From: Sutterella sp.
GTDB lineage: Bacteria; Pseudomonadota; Gammaproteobacteria; Burkholderiales; Burkholderiaceae_F
Assembly (NCBI GenBank): GCA_020025915.1
Contig: JAHHRH010000018.1
Coordinates: 1-28,837 of the forward strand
Length of the DNA: 28,837 bases
Reading direction: 5' to 3'
Made by a program: the position numbers and the translations under genes. A model generated the notes under the pieces. That model was given only the letters and a program-made list of their open reading frames with translations. It did no database searches and had not been told where the DNA came from. Positions 6,834 to 16,216 of this stretch are shown in pieces. The first letter of the stretch is position 1; each line of letters opens with the position of its first letter.

Positions 6834-7772
6834 ATGTTCTTCTCTACGTTACCAGTCAAAAAGACCTTGACGATTGCGTCCGTTATTTCTTCTTCAGTCT
6901 TACTCACGGGTTGCGGTTCGCTCACCGGTCTCAACGCCAATGATGACTTTTCGTGCCCGATGCAACCAGGCGTTCAGTGCCGTTCTTTATCTGATACTTA
7001 TCAAGATTCAATCTTACGTCGTACGCCCGATCAACTCGCAAAAGATCGTGAGATTGAAGCGTCGTCAACCAACGCGAACAACTCTAATACACCCTTAGCA
7101 CCAGCTGTCACGACGACCGATGGAGAAGCAGTACCGACTGACACCATTGTCAACAATGTTACAGTTACCCATGCGACTGACAAAACCCCAAATCAACTAG
7201 CACAACAACCTTTCGCCAAAACGACCCCGTTAGGGGTGACAAAAGCAAAACAAAAAGCGCATCCCGTCTTACGTCCGATATCGCACATACCTGCTCGCGT
7301 CCCTGAAGTCATCGTAACGATTTGGATGGCCCCTTGGACCGATGACGAAGGCGACTTTCATGAGGGCGAAAAGATTCATGCGCGTGCGTTTGATGCGCGT
7401 TGGGCTTCTGCACGCCGTCGTGCTGATTTAGCTGACAACCGTCGCGCAGTAGTGCAACTCCCTTACACAGCGATTGAACGTCGTCCCTTAGGCGACGAGT
7501 CTCAAACCTCAACGAATAACGCCCCTCAAGCTTACGGCCAAGGTGCACGCGCTTTTCAAACAGCCAAACGTAAGGCTTTAGAAGGGACTGACTTCATTGA
7601 AAAACGGTTTCAAGAAACCCAATCCTTCAGAGAAGATGATAGTACGGACGATTTGTCTGACGACACAACAGAGCCTGATGACACAACAGTGCCTGACGAT
7701 CGCTTAGGCGTTGTTGCTGCCACAGAACACGGTCGTGTGGTCTCACAAGCGACGAATGGCGGGAGTCGCTAA
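6834..7772 (+). CDS. traV: TraV, outer-membrane core lipoprotein
   Basis: The product is an exported lipoprotein of the T4SS core. A lipobox LLTGC places the lipidated cysteine at residue 27. Just after it come GLNANDDFSCP and PGVQCRSLSDTY with Cys41 and Cys49, the TraV family signature. The protein has 312 residues, much longer than F TraV (171). The extra length is a Thr/Asp/Pro-rich region, including an acidic tail with a small tandem repeat near 275-290. No Shine-Dalgarno sequence precedes the ATG, and it follows a 32-base gap after traB. Its stop overlaps the traC start as TAATG, indicating coupling. Confidence 0.9.
   Translation: MFFSTLPVKKTLTIASVISSSVLLTGCGSLTGLNANDDFSCPMQPGVQCRSLSDTYQDSILRRTPDQLAKDREIEASSTNANNSNTPLAPAVTTTDGEAVPTDTIVNNVTVTHATDKTPNQLAQQPFAKTTPLGVTKAKQKAHPVLRPISHIPARVPEVIVTIWMAPWTDDEGDFHEGEKIHARAFDARWASARRRADLADNRRAVVQLPYTAIERRPLGDESQTSTNNAPQAYGQGARAFQTAKRKALEGTDFIEKRFQETQSFREDDSTDDLSDDTTEPDDTTVPDDRLGVVAATEHGRVVSQATNGGSR
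7662..7697 (+). repeat. 18-bp tandem duplication in the acidic tail of traV
   Basis: Two adjacent 18-base units, GACACAACAGAGCCTGAT and GACACAACAGTGCCTGAC, differ at two positions. They encode two copies of an Asp/Thr/Pro-rich hexapeptide in a low-complexity region, suggesting recent slippage. Confidence 0.7.
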
Positions 7773-10438
7773 TGACTGTCCTCAAACACTTGAAGGCGCT
7801 TTTTAACACCTGGTCTAACTTGACGGTTGAAAGTGGAATGCCTGGCTTTAGGCATGGTGATGTTGCTAAGGTTGACCGTTTAAGTAGTTTTTTGCCGTGG
7901 GAGTCTGTCACGGACGAAGGCCTTTTCATCTTAAAGGGCAAGCGTCCAGAAGAAGCCGAAGGTTTAGGTTTTACGATCGAAATCTTTCCGCAAACGGGCG
8001 TCACGGACGAAATGGAAAAGTCGTTGCTCGGTATTACCACGGCATTGCCCCCTAACGCCACAGTCTCGATCACGGCCTATGCGTCACCAGCGATTGAAGG
8101 GCTCACAGAACTCATGATGCCTGACGCCCATCAGCCTGATGCCTTTACGCCCTTGACAGACAATGCGCGCAGCCTCATGCAGGCAGCGATTAAGAGCGCT
8201 ATGGCGAATTTGAATCGAGGTGCACGCCACCAGATTACACCTGGCGCTCCGGTCGTGATTCGTCATTGGCGAGTGTGGTTGTCTGTTGTGATGCCGGGCG
8301 CCAACCCCATGGACGAAAAGCTTCGCGAAGCGACCTTGACGGCACGTCGTGCGATCACGGCTGTGTTAGAGCAGTCGGGGCTTTTTATGGGGCACTGGGA
8401 TGCGCATACGCTGGTGGGGACAGCCGCTGAACTCTTGAACCCACAAAGCGTGCGTGCGCAGCAGTTTGTGCGCCCTGCTGCCAATTTGTTTGAGTCGCCC
8501 TCTGCCCAAATCATGCGTGCTGACACTGAAGTCACGGTCACGAAGCACCACGTGCGCTTTAGTGATTCGTCATACGTGCGTGGCGAAACCCAAGAAGACA
8601 ATAGCGTACATGCCGTAGGCTTGACGGTGGAGTCGTATCCAGAACGCAAGTGGTCTTTATTGACTGCCACTGGGCTTTTAGGTGAATCAACGCGCGGCGG
8701 TAGTCAAATCCCCTGCCCCTTTTTGATGACCTCGATCATCAGCTTATTAGATATCGCAAGCGAACGCGTCAAGGCTGAGGGTCACCGTATGCGTGCGATG
8801 CAGATGTCTAAGACCCCGATTTCGCAGTTGTCACCATGGTACCCCGAAAAGGCGCAGCAGTGGACGATTGCCGTCAAAAGCTTTCAAACCGAAGGCGGCT
8901 TGGCTCGTGTGTCACACCAAATGGTCCTGTTGGCGCCTGCCGGCAACGAAGCCGAAGCCGTGCATGCTGCACAAACCATTGCTCGCAAGGTGGGTGTTGA
9001 AATGCGCCGCACAACGTGCCTACATGCCCAGACTTTGTTGGCTAGTTTACCCATGGCCGCCGGTCCCTTGATGGCGCAAGACTTAAAGCAAGCCTGCCGA
9101 CTGCAGCGACGCACTTTAGCAACGGGGCTCTATGGGTCACCGATCATGACCGAATGGCAAGGGACAGGCGCACGAGACGACCGTCACCGCCGTACGCCCT
9201 TATTGACCCTGATCGGACGACGCGGACAAGTCATGCATGTTGATCCTTTTGCAAACCAAAGCGGGAACTACTCTATGACGATCGTCGGTAAACCGGGTTC
9301 GGGAAAATCCGTCGTCATGAACCAATTAGCCTTTTCGACCTTAGCGCAAGGGGGCCTAGTATGGATTATTGACGTGGGCCGTAGTTACGAAAAGATGACC
9401 GGCGTCTTAGATGGTGAATTTTTAGTCTTTGATAAAGACCACATCTGGGATTTGAATCCCTTTGCCATTTTGAATGCATTGTCAGGTGACGACCGTAACG
9501 AAGGCATCGAAAGCGTGGTTGCGATTTTGGGTGAATTGGTGTCGCCGGGGCGCCCATTGCCCGATTTAGAACGTTCGGTCTTAATCAATACCGTCGCGTC
9601 CGCTGCCATTACAGCCGAGCGTCAAAGGCGTCTTGCAACCTTAGCAGACTTAGACCATGCGATTGCAACGTTGGCGGTGACTGACCGTCGATTAGACGAC
9701 CTGCGTATGCAGTTGGAGCCCTATTTACATGGACCGCTTTCGCGTTGGTTTGATGGCACGGGGCGGCCTGTGAACTTCACGAACCGCTTTACAGTGCTTG
9801 AATTAGAAGGCTTGAGCGCCCACCCCGCGCTACGTCAAGCCGTTTTGATGACCTTGATGCTCTGGATTGAAAAGACCATGGCGCGAGATCGCTCGACCGT
9901 CAAGCTCGTTTTGATTGACGAAGCCTGGGACTTAATGGGGTCAGGCCACAGCGGCAAGTTTATTGCAAGTGGTTTTAGACGTGCTCGCAAACATAAAGGC
10001 GGCTTTGTGGTTGCTACACAAAGCCTCGCCGATTTCTTTAAGTCTGAAACCGCAAAAGCCGCATGGCAGTGTGCTGATACACGCTTAACCCTTCGTCAAG
10101 ACGGTGAAGTCCTTTCGGCACTTGAGAGCCAAGGCTTGATGGCGACTGACCCTTGGTTTAGAGCCGCGCTCGGCAGTCTCACCACCGTTCGTGGCGCTTG
10201 GAGCGAAATGATTGTCAAAGTAGGCGACGCGCCCCCTGCGATTGGCCGACTCGTGCTTGACCGCTTTAGTCAAGTGCTTTTTTCGTCGTTACCCGCAGAA
10301 GTAACCGCCGTGAATACCTGGCGACAGGCTGGCGCCACGATGACCACCGCCGTTCAAGCCGTGGCCCACGGATTCATGACCCCTAGTCAAGAAGCCATTG
10401 ATGCCCTCACCCGATTGACCCAAAAAGAGAATGACTGA
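7772..10438 (+). CDS. traC: TraC, T4SS ATPase (VirB4 family)
   Basis: The product is an 888-aa cytoplasmic/peripheral membrane ATPase that powers pilus assembly and transfer; F TraC has 875 residues. The N-terminal TraC domain covers roughly residues 1-300. The C-terminal AAA domain carries Walker A GKPGSGKS at 506-513 and Walker B VKLVLIDEAW with Asp716 and Glu717. A following RARKHKGGFVVATQS segment matches the conserved C-terminal motif of the family. The ATG overlaps the traV stop and has GGGAG about seven bases upstream. Its own stop lies inside the first codons of the next gene, so translation of the whole stretch looks coupled. Confidence 0.96.
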   Translation: MTVLKHLKALFNTWSNLTVESGMPGFRHGDVAKVDRLSSFLPWESVTDEGLFILKGKRPEEAEGLGFTIEIFPQTGVTDEMEKSLLGITTALPPNATVSITAYASPAIEGLTELMMPDAHQPDAFTPLTDNARSLMQAAIKSAMANLNRGARHQITPGAPVVIRHWRVWLSVVMPGANPMDEKLREATLTARRAITAVLEQSGLFMGHWDAHTLVGTAAELLNPQSVRAQQFVRPAANLFESPSAQIMRADTEVTVTKHHVRFSDSSYVRGETQEDNSVHAVGLTVESYPERKWSLLTATGLLGESTRGGSQIPCPFLMTSIISLLDIASERVKAEGHRMRAMQMSKTPISQLSPWYPEKAQQWTIAVKSFQTEGGLARVSHQMVLLAPAGNEAEAVHAAQTIARKVGVEMRRTTCLHAQTLLASLPMAAGPLMAQDLKQACRLQRRTLATGLYGSPIMTEWQGTGARDDRHRRTPLLTLIGRRGQVMHVDPFANQSGNYSMTIVGKPGSGKSVVMNQLAFSTLAQGGLVWIIDVGRSYEKMTGVLDGEFLVFDKDHIWDLNPFAILNALSGDDRNEGIESVVAILGELVSPGRPLPDLERSVLINTVASAAITAERQRRLATLADLDHAIATLAVTDRRLDDLRMQLEPYLHGPLSRWFDGTGRPVNFTNRFTVLELEGLSAHPALRQAVLMTLMLWIEKTMARDRSTVKLVLIDEAWDLMGSGHSGKFIASGFRRARKHKGGFVVATQSLADFFKSETAKAAWQCADTRLTLRQDGEVLSALESQGLMATDPWFRAALGSLTTVRGAWSEMIVKVGDAPPAIGRLVLDRFSQVLFSSLPAEVTAVNTWRQAGATMTTAVQAVAHGFMTPSQEAIDALTRLTQKEND

Positions 10439-12908
10439 ACCTAATGTAACTCCAGTGGCCACAAAGCCCAAGGCCAAACCTAAGCGTACCAGTGCCACTA
10501 AGGCTAAAACGACGCCTACCGCTGAAACTTCAGCCACATTGGTTGAGGCCAAAGACACGGTTTCGCCAGCTACCAAAAATGAGAAAGCAGAGAGCCCAAC
10601 GCTTGCGAGCGCTTTGGGATCTGCACGGTTAGCCACGACCACTAAAAAGCCACTCACCGCCAAAGAAATGGACGCGAAGCTTGACGAAAAGCTTTCGATT
10701 GCCCATGCCGGTCAGCCTGTGCCATTGACTGATACGCCGACCTCAGAAAACCCTGCCCCTTGGACAAAATCTAATGGCGAATCGTCTGGCTTGCCGCCCA
10801 TTACGACGGTGCGCCCGATGCCCGAACTCACGGTCAAAGCACCCAAGAAGGCGGCTACGAAAAAAGCCACCCCAAAAGCCACGACCGCGGCCAAAACAAA
10901 GGCGGCGAGCCCTGTTGCGTCCCAAACAAAAGCAACTGTGATTCAAAAGGCATCTGAACCTACGGTTAAAAAGCCAGAAGCCTCGAAGGCCAAGCCAACC
11001 GCCAAGACCACAGCCGCCAAGAAAGTACCAGCCCAAAAGGTGGGTAGTACTTCTACGACCACTAAACCCAAAAAGCCGGCTGAGCCGAAGACGACAGGCA
11101 TGACGACAGACAAAATTGAAAAGGTTAACACCAAAGATGCGTTTTCTACAGACAATGGACTCTTGGCTACCTTAATCAACGTGGCACCCTCTGGCATTGA
11201 TGCTGCGGTGTCAACAACCAAAGCGACGCCTACCGAAACGGGTGAAGTAACCAGAGACGCCCCAATCGCCAAAAGCCTCAAAAAGGTCGATCTACCGATC
11301 AAACCTGAAGACGCCCCGCAAGAAGGTCAAACGCTTGCCTTCTTAGCAGACGACGGGATGCTTCCGATTGATGACGAAGAGGCCGCGACGCAAAAAAAGA
11401 CAAAAGAGAACAATCTAACGCCTAAGACGGTGGTGCTTAATCCTTCTCAAGACGATGACACCGAGGACGAAGACGATGTCCCGTTTGTGGCTGACACAGA
11501 CGACGCTCAAGACTCAAACGATACAAACGACGAACGCCGCTACCACGACACCGTCACACTCACGGGTCGCCGTGCGCCCGTTAAGGGGCAAATCAAAGAT
11601 CCAGACCCCGTGTTGCCTAAAACCGTTGACCTTGAAGAGGAACGTATTGCCGCCCAAGCAGTGGCCAAAGCGACCTTAGACCGTCGTCATGCACAACGGT
11701 TAGTTAAGCGCGACGAACTAGAAGCACGACTCTCTAAGCGTGGCCTCAAAGCCATGTGTCGTGAGAGTGGCATCCCTGAGGACGCTATTGACCAATTAGA
11801 GACCCATCAGCTCATTCAAAAGCGTGACCCTAAAGATGACAACGGGCCACAAAACACCACCGAGCACCGTAGCCTCACGGAGGGCGTCAATCCCTTGTGG
11901 CGTAACGACGCAGTGCGCGCTTGCAATGAACATTTAGATCGCACCACGGCCATTCGTCCGCCTGTCTACAACTTTGCTGCTGGCGACGAGGCGCAACCCA
12001 CGATAGATCCTCGTGTGGCAGCGGCTCAACAGTACGCTGAAGCAATGGTTGCATGGGAAAACCAAGTGATTGGTGAATCAAAAACCGATCGGTTGATGAG
12101 TCCAGATCGCGATAAAGAACCTGGTAAACGAATCCCGGTCGTCACGCCCGCCAACGAAACACTCGGTGGCTTTCCGGGCGCTAAAGACATGCGGCCTTGG
12201 GTGTCGGTGTCAGGTAAGCCCGCTCAAAAGATGCCTTTGTCATTGGGCAAAAAAGTCGACTTATATCGCTACAAAGCCAATCAATGGTTAGGTCGTTGGC
12301 TGGCGCTTGACGCCCTTTTGCGCACAAGCCTAGTGGCTTTAGGTTGCGCCATTGTGGCAGCCGCAACGAGTGTCAGTACAAGTTACTGGTTGGTGCCGGA
12401 GCTCACCTGGCGTCATACCCCGGTGACTGTCACGGCATTAGTGGCGGACGACGAAATCCGTGACTTGATGATGTTGGTGTCTTTATTAGAAGCGCAACAG
12501 GTTGACATTGGTCGCACAAGTCCGACGATCAATCGCGCGTATTTGCCCACCGTGGTTTTAGACCGTTTAGCAAACGATACGCCAGACGTTCGTAAAAAGT
12601 TGTCACTAGACGACGTGCTTCTTCGAGCAGCGATCACTGAAGTAAGTAACCGTGTAGGGGCACCGGTGATTAGCAAAAAGATGGTGTTAGCGACTCCGGA
12701 GAGCACCTATAACGCTGTGGGTCGCACGTTGGATGTGACAGACGACGTCGTCGATTTATTGGGTCTCACTGGCGTAAGTGCCGCTGCCGCCAAAGAAGCC
12801 TTGAATGGCCTCATTAGCCCTAACGGCAAACCCGTCACCGAAAAACTCCAATCAGACCGCTTGTCTGGCCGTATCCCATTAGGTCAACTCACGACACCCA
12901 AAAAATAA
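10431..12908 (+). CDS. Giant Lys/Ala-rich single-span membrane protein at the TrbI position (TrbI-like C-terminus)
   Basis: The product is an 825-aa protein with unusual architecture. Residues 1-300 are low complexity, rich in Lys, Ala, Thr and Pro, most strongly at 130-220, resembling histone-H1/AlgP-type basic tails. Residues 339-371 are strongly acidic. A helical, charged region runs from about 400 to 620. One membrane span lies at about 629-650, followed by a periplasmic domain of about 170 residues. After the span, TPVTV and, later, APVISKKMVLATPES recall the F TrbI pattern of a span followed by APVTV and an ILVSPAVV stretch. F TrbI is only 128 aa. The location after traC, N-in/C-out topology and these resemblances suggest TrbI with a huge cytoplasmic extension. 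I am moderately sure of this and very sure the gene is real: it overlaps the traC end by eight bases and abuts the next gene. Confidence 0.85.
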   Translation: MTEPNVTPVATKPKAKPKRTSATKAKTTPTAETSATLVEAKDTVSPATKNEKAESPTLASALGSARLATTTKKPLTAKEMDAKLDEKLSIAHAGQPVPLTDTPTSENPAPWTKSNGESSGLPPITTVRPMPELTVKAPKKAATKKATPKATTAAKTKAASPVASQTKATVIQKASEPTVKKPEASKAKPTAKTTAAKKVPAQKVGSTSTTTKPKKPAEPKTTGMTTDKIEKVNTKDAFSTDNGLLATLINVAPSGIDAAVSTTKATPTETGEVTRDAPIAKSLKKVDLPIKPEDAPQEGQTLAFLADDGMLPIDDEEAATQKKTKENNLTPKTVVLNPSQDDDTEDEDDVPFVADTDDAQDSNDTNDERRYHDTVTLTGRRAPVKGQIKDPDPVLPKTVDLEEERIAAQAVAKATLDRRHAQRLVKRDELEARLSKRGLKAMCRESGIPEDAIDQLETHQLIQKRDPKDDNGPQNTTEHRSLTEGVNPLWRNDAVRACNEHLDRTTAIRPPVYNFAAGDEAQPTIDPRVAAAQQYAEAMVAWENQVIGESKTDRLMSPDRDKEPGKRIPVVTPANETLGGFPGAKDMRPWVSVSGKPAQKMPLSLGKKVDLYRYKANQWLGRWLALDALLRTSLVALGCAIVAAATSVSTSYWLVPELTWRHTPVTVTALVADDEIRDLMMLVSLLEAQQVDIGRTSPTINRAYLPTVVLDRLANDTPDVRKKLSLDDVLLRAAITEVSNRVGAPVISKKMVLATPESTYNAVGRTLDVTDDVVDLLGLTGVSAAAAKEALNGLISPNGKPVTEKLQSDRLSGRIPLGQLTTPKK

Positions 12909-12910
12909 CC

Positions 12911-14308
12911 ATGCCTGATATTCCTCATTCTTTACAACCCAAGGGAAACCATTTGGTCGAAGCCCGTCAACAGCACTATGACGCAGCCGTGAAACGCCGT
13001 GCACGTAGCTACCCAGACGTCTCAGCCGCCGGCACGCTCACGGACTTTGGCTTACAGCACCTAAAACTCACAGGGCATGCCACCGTTGAAAACGTGTTAG
13101 CAAGCCTTTTGGCCTTAGCGTCGATTGGTCTTAAACGTACACCCACCCTATCAGACGATCAGATTGTCTCAACGATTGAACGCATGAGCTTATTGGATGC
13201 CAAAGCCGTTTTTGAACGCGTTGAAAAGGTCTCTGAACATTCGGTTAAGAAACTTAGTCGCACAGTCGCTAAACAACCGAAAGTGATGTCGACAAGAGAA
13301 CTCCGTGAGCGTCAAAAGTGCCCCGAGATTGTCGCTAAGCTCTTAGGTTGCTTTCATGCTCTTCCCTGGGACGCTTGCCAAGACGGGCATTTGGTATTGC
13401 GTGACGTAGCCCGAGCTGCCGGCCTCGTTCGTTGGGCACATGCCCAGACCGCAGAACGCTCCGGACGCGTCCATGATGCGATCGGTCATTGCGCGTTGTT
13501 AGGTAACGGCGCGCGTGACGTTTGGCGGCATCGCCGACCCTTGGTTGTGATCGACAAATTAAATGCCTACACCGTGAAGCTTGTCACCGACGCATGGATC
13601 TATGACCCGCAAGTAGCAGTGCTATATACGGGTGGAGAGCTCAAAAGCAATCCCTTTGAAGCCTGGCGCATTCCGCTCGTTTGCGATACGCACGGCTGGT
13701 TACGTGCTTTGCTCGCGATTGAAATGGTGCCTGCGGTCATTGAACCAAGATTGGGCGGCTTTACGATGACCGCAGCATGCGGTCGCGTTGACCCTCATGG
13801 CTTTAAAGAGGATTCAAAGCTACCGGCTTGGATGAAAACCTTAGCTGAAATTGGATTGATTACGGCCTATGAAGACGAAGCCAAGCGCCAAAATGCGCCT
13901 GCAATTCAAGGTGCTGATGCGGTCACGTGGTATGAACGCTTTCAGGCGTTATTAGGTGTCACCTTAGCGATTGAGAACGATCAAACGCAGTGCGCCCATA
14001 TGTTAGCGAGTGGTATTGAAGAAGCCGCTAAACAGCGTCAAAACTTCATTCGTCTACGTCAAGACGTAACGATGCTTTTAGAGCGCCTGGCGCAAAGTGG
14101 CACCGAAGCGCATGCCGCTCGCGAAGCAACACGACAGACCGTGAGACGAGAACGACGCGCACGTCAGTTAGGCGGCCTACGCCGCACTGAACGCACAGGG
14201 CCCGCTTTTGACGAAGACGCGTTTAATAAAAGTCAATCTGAAACTCAGCCTATCCAAGTCGATGAAACCACGATGAAAGCTACCCCATCAACGGAGGCCG
14301 CGGCATGA
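12911..14308 (+). CDS. Unknown 465-aa cytoplasmic protein embedded in the transfer operon
   Basis: I do not recognise this protein. It has no signal peptide or membrane span and looks soluble and helical. The N-terminus is basic, the middle is globular and contains several Trp and His residues, for example VRWAHAQTAERSGRVHDA near 173-190. The C-terminus has an Arg-rich helix at about 415-435 and a low-complexity acidic/Thr tail. It begins two bases after the previous stop and shares ATGA with traU, so it is translated as part of the transfer operon. F-type systems have no equivalent here. A role in docking, regulation or substrate handling at the cytoplasmic face is possible but only inferred from location. 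Confidence 0.85.
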   Translation: MPDIPHSLQPKGNHLVEARQQHYDAAVKRRARSYPDVSAAGTLTDFGLQHLKLTGHATVENVLASLLALASIGLKRTPTLSDDQIVSTIERMSLLDAKAVFERVEKVSEHSVKKLSRTVAKQPKVMSTRELRERQKCPEIVAKLLGCFHALPWDACQDGHLVLRDVARAAGLVRWAHAQTAERSGRVHDAIGHCALLGNGARDVWRHRRPLVVIDKLNAYTVKLVTDAWIYDPQVAVLYTGGELKSNPFEAWRIPLVCDTHGWLRALLAIEMVPAVIEPRLGGFTMTAACGRVDPHGFKEDSKLPAWMKTLAEIGLITAYEDEAKRQNAPAIQGADAVTWYERFQALLGVTLAIENDQTQCAHMLASGIEEAAKQRQNFIRLRQDVTMLLERLAQSGTEAHAAREATRQTVRRERRARQLGGLRRTERTGPAFDEDAFNKSQSETQPIQVDETTMKATPSTEAAA

Positions 14309-15414
14309 GTGGTGTGACGAAACGCATTAAGGGATTGACGAGCAAACAATCCAAGCCCTTCGCTCGCACGCTTGTTGGCATGGTGTTGATTGGATTCATT
14401 CTGACCGAAACAACAACGGTCGAAGCAGCAGAATCAGGCACCTGTCGCGGCAAGGTGATGAATCCGGTCACGGACGTCTGTTGGTCGTGTGTTTTCCCGA
14501 TAGAGATTGGCGGAAAGATCCCTTTGGGTGGCAAAGGGGCTTTACCTAACCCTGATACTGGGATCAATCCTGTTTGCTTTTGTGGTAAAGGCGCCACGAT
14601 GCGCGCAGGTGTCACCATGAGCTTTTGGGAACCATTGCGTACTGCAGAAGTCGTTCGCCACGCAGGGTGCTTACCCACGATGGGTGGCGCCACCTTAGGG
14701 GACATGGGGCTACGAATATCTGACCACATCAAAGTATCGAGCAAAACTGGCGACGGCTCGATGAGACGACACACGGACTTTCGTCAAGTGCATTGGTACC
14801 AAACCCCTTGGATGTTCTTGCTCGAAGTCCTCTTGGATTCATCGTGCCTTGATCAAGCTGCATGGGATTTGGCCTACCTCTCGGAGCTCGACCCCTTGTG
14901 GGACGACAACCTCGCGAGCTTTTTGCTTGCGCCCGACGCTGCCCTTTTTGCGAACCCAATTGCCCAAGGAGCATGTGCCGCTGACTGCTTATCGGCCTCA
15001 ACGGGGTTACCCAATAACGAGTTGTATTGGTGTTCTGGCTGTCAAGGAAACGTCTACCCGTTGACCGGCTGGACGGCATCGTTGACGAATCACGTCGCCG
15101 TTTGGGAACTGATGGCACACCGCTTTGCGATGAAGATGGCACGTGAAGGCTTGCTTCTAGGTGCCCACGGTAAAGAAGGCCTTTGCGGAGGCTTTTACGA
15201 ACCCTTGATGCGTAAAGACGTTTGGCGAACTCAAATCGTTTATCCAACCCGTGGTGACCAATCTAAGGACGGAACGTGTTGCCATCCCTTAGGCCGTACC
15301 ACAGCCGTGACGGGGTCGGGTCGCGCCTATTCACCAGGCGGCGAAGACGGTGGCGTATTACTTTGGCGTCGCCGTGATTGCTGCTCAACAAAAGCCCCCT
15401 GGCAAGGTAAATAA
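14305..15414 (+). CDS. traU: TraU, pilus assembly and DNA transfer protein
   Basis: The product is a 369-aa exported, Cys-rich periplasmic protein of the TraU family (F TraU 330 aa), needed for pilus assembly and efficient DNA transfer. A basic N-terminus and hydrophobic core at about 22-37 end in VEAA, a good signal-peptidase site. The mature protein opens with CRGKVMNPVTDVCWSCVFP, the family signature, and many further cysteines and a CCHPLG motif follow. GGAGG seven bases before the ATG and an ATGA overlap with the preceding stop support the start. Unlike F, where traW precedes traU, traW follows here. Confidence 0.95.
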   Translation: MSGVTKRIKGLTSKQSKPFARTLVGMVLIGFILTETTTVEAAESGTCRGKVMNPVTDVCWSCVFPIEIGGKIPLGGKGALPNPDTGINPVCFCGKGATMRAGVTMSFWEPLRTAEVVRHAGCLPTMGGATLGDMGLRISDHIKVSSKTGDGSMRRHTDFRQVHWYQTPWMFLLEVLLDSSCLDQAAWDLAYLSELDPLWDDNLASFLLAPDAALFANPIAQGACAADCLSASTGLPNNELYWCSGCQGNVYPLTGWTASLTNHVAVWELMAHRFAMKMAREGLLLGAHGKEGLCGGFYEPLMRKDVWRTQIVYPTRGDQSKDGTCCHPLGRTTAVTGSGRAYSPGGEDGGVLLWRRRDCCSTKAPWQGK

Positions 15415-15423
15415 GGACACCAG

Positions 15424-16215
15424 ATGACAAAAATCATGAATCAACAGTCGTTGGGTAGACCAGGCATCGGTTCATTCAAAACCGCTTGTGTACTCGTTAC
15501 GCTCGGTGCCATTGGGTTAGTGGGCATGACGATCTTCTCAACGCTTTCATCTTCGGTTGCCCATGCGCAATGTCCTTGGGATGAAGACCAAAATGCTTCA
15601 AAAAAGGACGACAGGACCATCGTCATTTTGACACCCAAACACCCACATTGGATTGACCCCGATGAGCCGTTAGATGACGTGATGCGCCGCAACGCAAAGC
15701 ATGCCGTAGCCTCAGGCCTTTGGGCAGTACACATAAAAGCGCAACAACAAAGATTAATCAAATGGGCCGAAGAACCCGCTTTTCCGTTAGTGCGTCCCAT
15801 GGCAACCTCAAGTTACATGACAGTGAAACCTACCGGCATTACACAAGATGCGTTTAACAAAGCGTTCCCGAAAGGGGCATTTGAGAACATCGCGCGATGC
15901 TATGTGCTTTTTGACGAACGTAATGACGCTCAAAGGCGTTTCGTTAAAACGCTTCTCACGAGTGACTCGGTTACGGCGATGCCTGGTTTCATCAGACCAG
16001 TTGTCACGGGCGGGAGTGTGAAGCGTGCCATGGCCCTTTTGGATACCCGAGTCTGGGCTGATCAAGGGGCTGTCTTAACTCGACGTTTTGGCGTTGCCCA
16101 TTGGCCGGCTGTTGTGAAACTCACGCCTTCAAAGATTTTGACCTGGGTACCTGCCTTAGACGTTGAAGGGGTGCCTTTAGACGCGATGCCTGTTGAGCTT
16201 GGTTTGTCGAAATAA
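15424..16215 (+). CDS. traW: TraW, periplasmic pilus assembly protein
   Basis: The product is a 263-aa exported protein. A hydrophobic signal core at about 20-45 ends in AHAQ. The C-terminal half matches F TraW. After a CYVLFDERNDAQ segment comes LLDTRVWADQGAVLTRRFG followed by a pro-Ala-Val stretch, the equivalent of the F LDSRVYFDQNGVLCQRFG block with VPARV. TraW acts with TrbC and TraU in pilus extension and mating. The start has AAGGA six bases upstream, nine bases after the traU stop. The gene is displaced to the far side of traU relative to F. Confidence 0.88.
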   Translation: MTKIMNQQSLGRPGIGSFKTACVLVTLGAIGLVGMTIFSTLSSSVAHAQCPWDEDQNASKKDDRTIVILTPKHPHWIDPDEPLDDVMRRNAKHAVASGLWAVHIKAQQQRLIKWAEEPAFPLVRPMATSSYMTVKPTGITQDAFNKAFPKGAFENIARCYVLFDERNDAQRRFVKTLLTSDSVTAMPGFIRPVVTGGSVKRAMALLDTRVWADQGAVLTRRFGVAHWPAVVKLTPSKILTWVPALDVEGVPLDAMPVELGLSK

Positions 16216-16216
16216 C

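Noticed and set aside
7627..8073. 148-codon minus-strand ORF across the traV-traC junction
   Set aside because: Both plus-strand genes are clearly coding by family match; the antisense ORF is a shadow.
10289..11302. Long minus-strand ORFs opposite the traC end and the Lys/Ala-rich gene
   Set aside because: They are Gly/Leu/Val-rich shadows produced by the repetitive AAG/GCC codons of the plus-strand gene and have no start signals.
14280..15247. Minus-strand ORFs of 164 and 172 codons opposite traU
   Set aside because: traU is certain on the plus strand; the antisense products are basic, low-confidence shadows.
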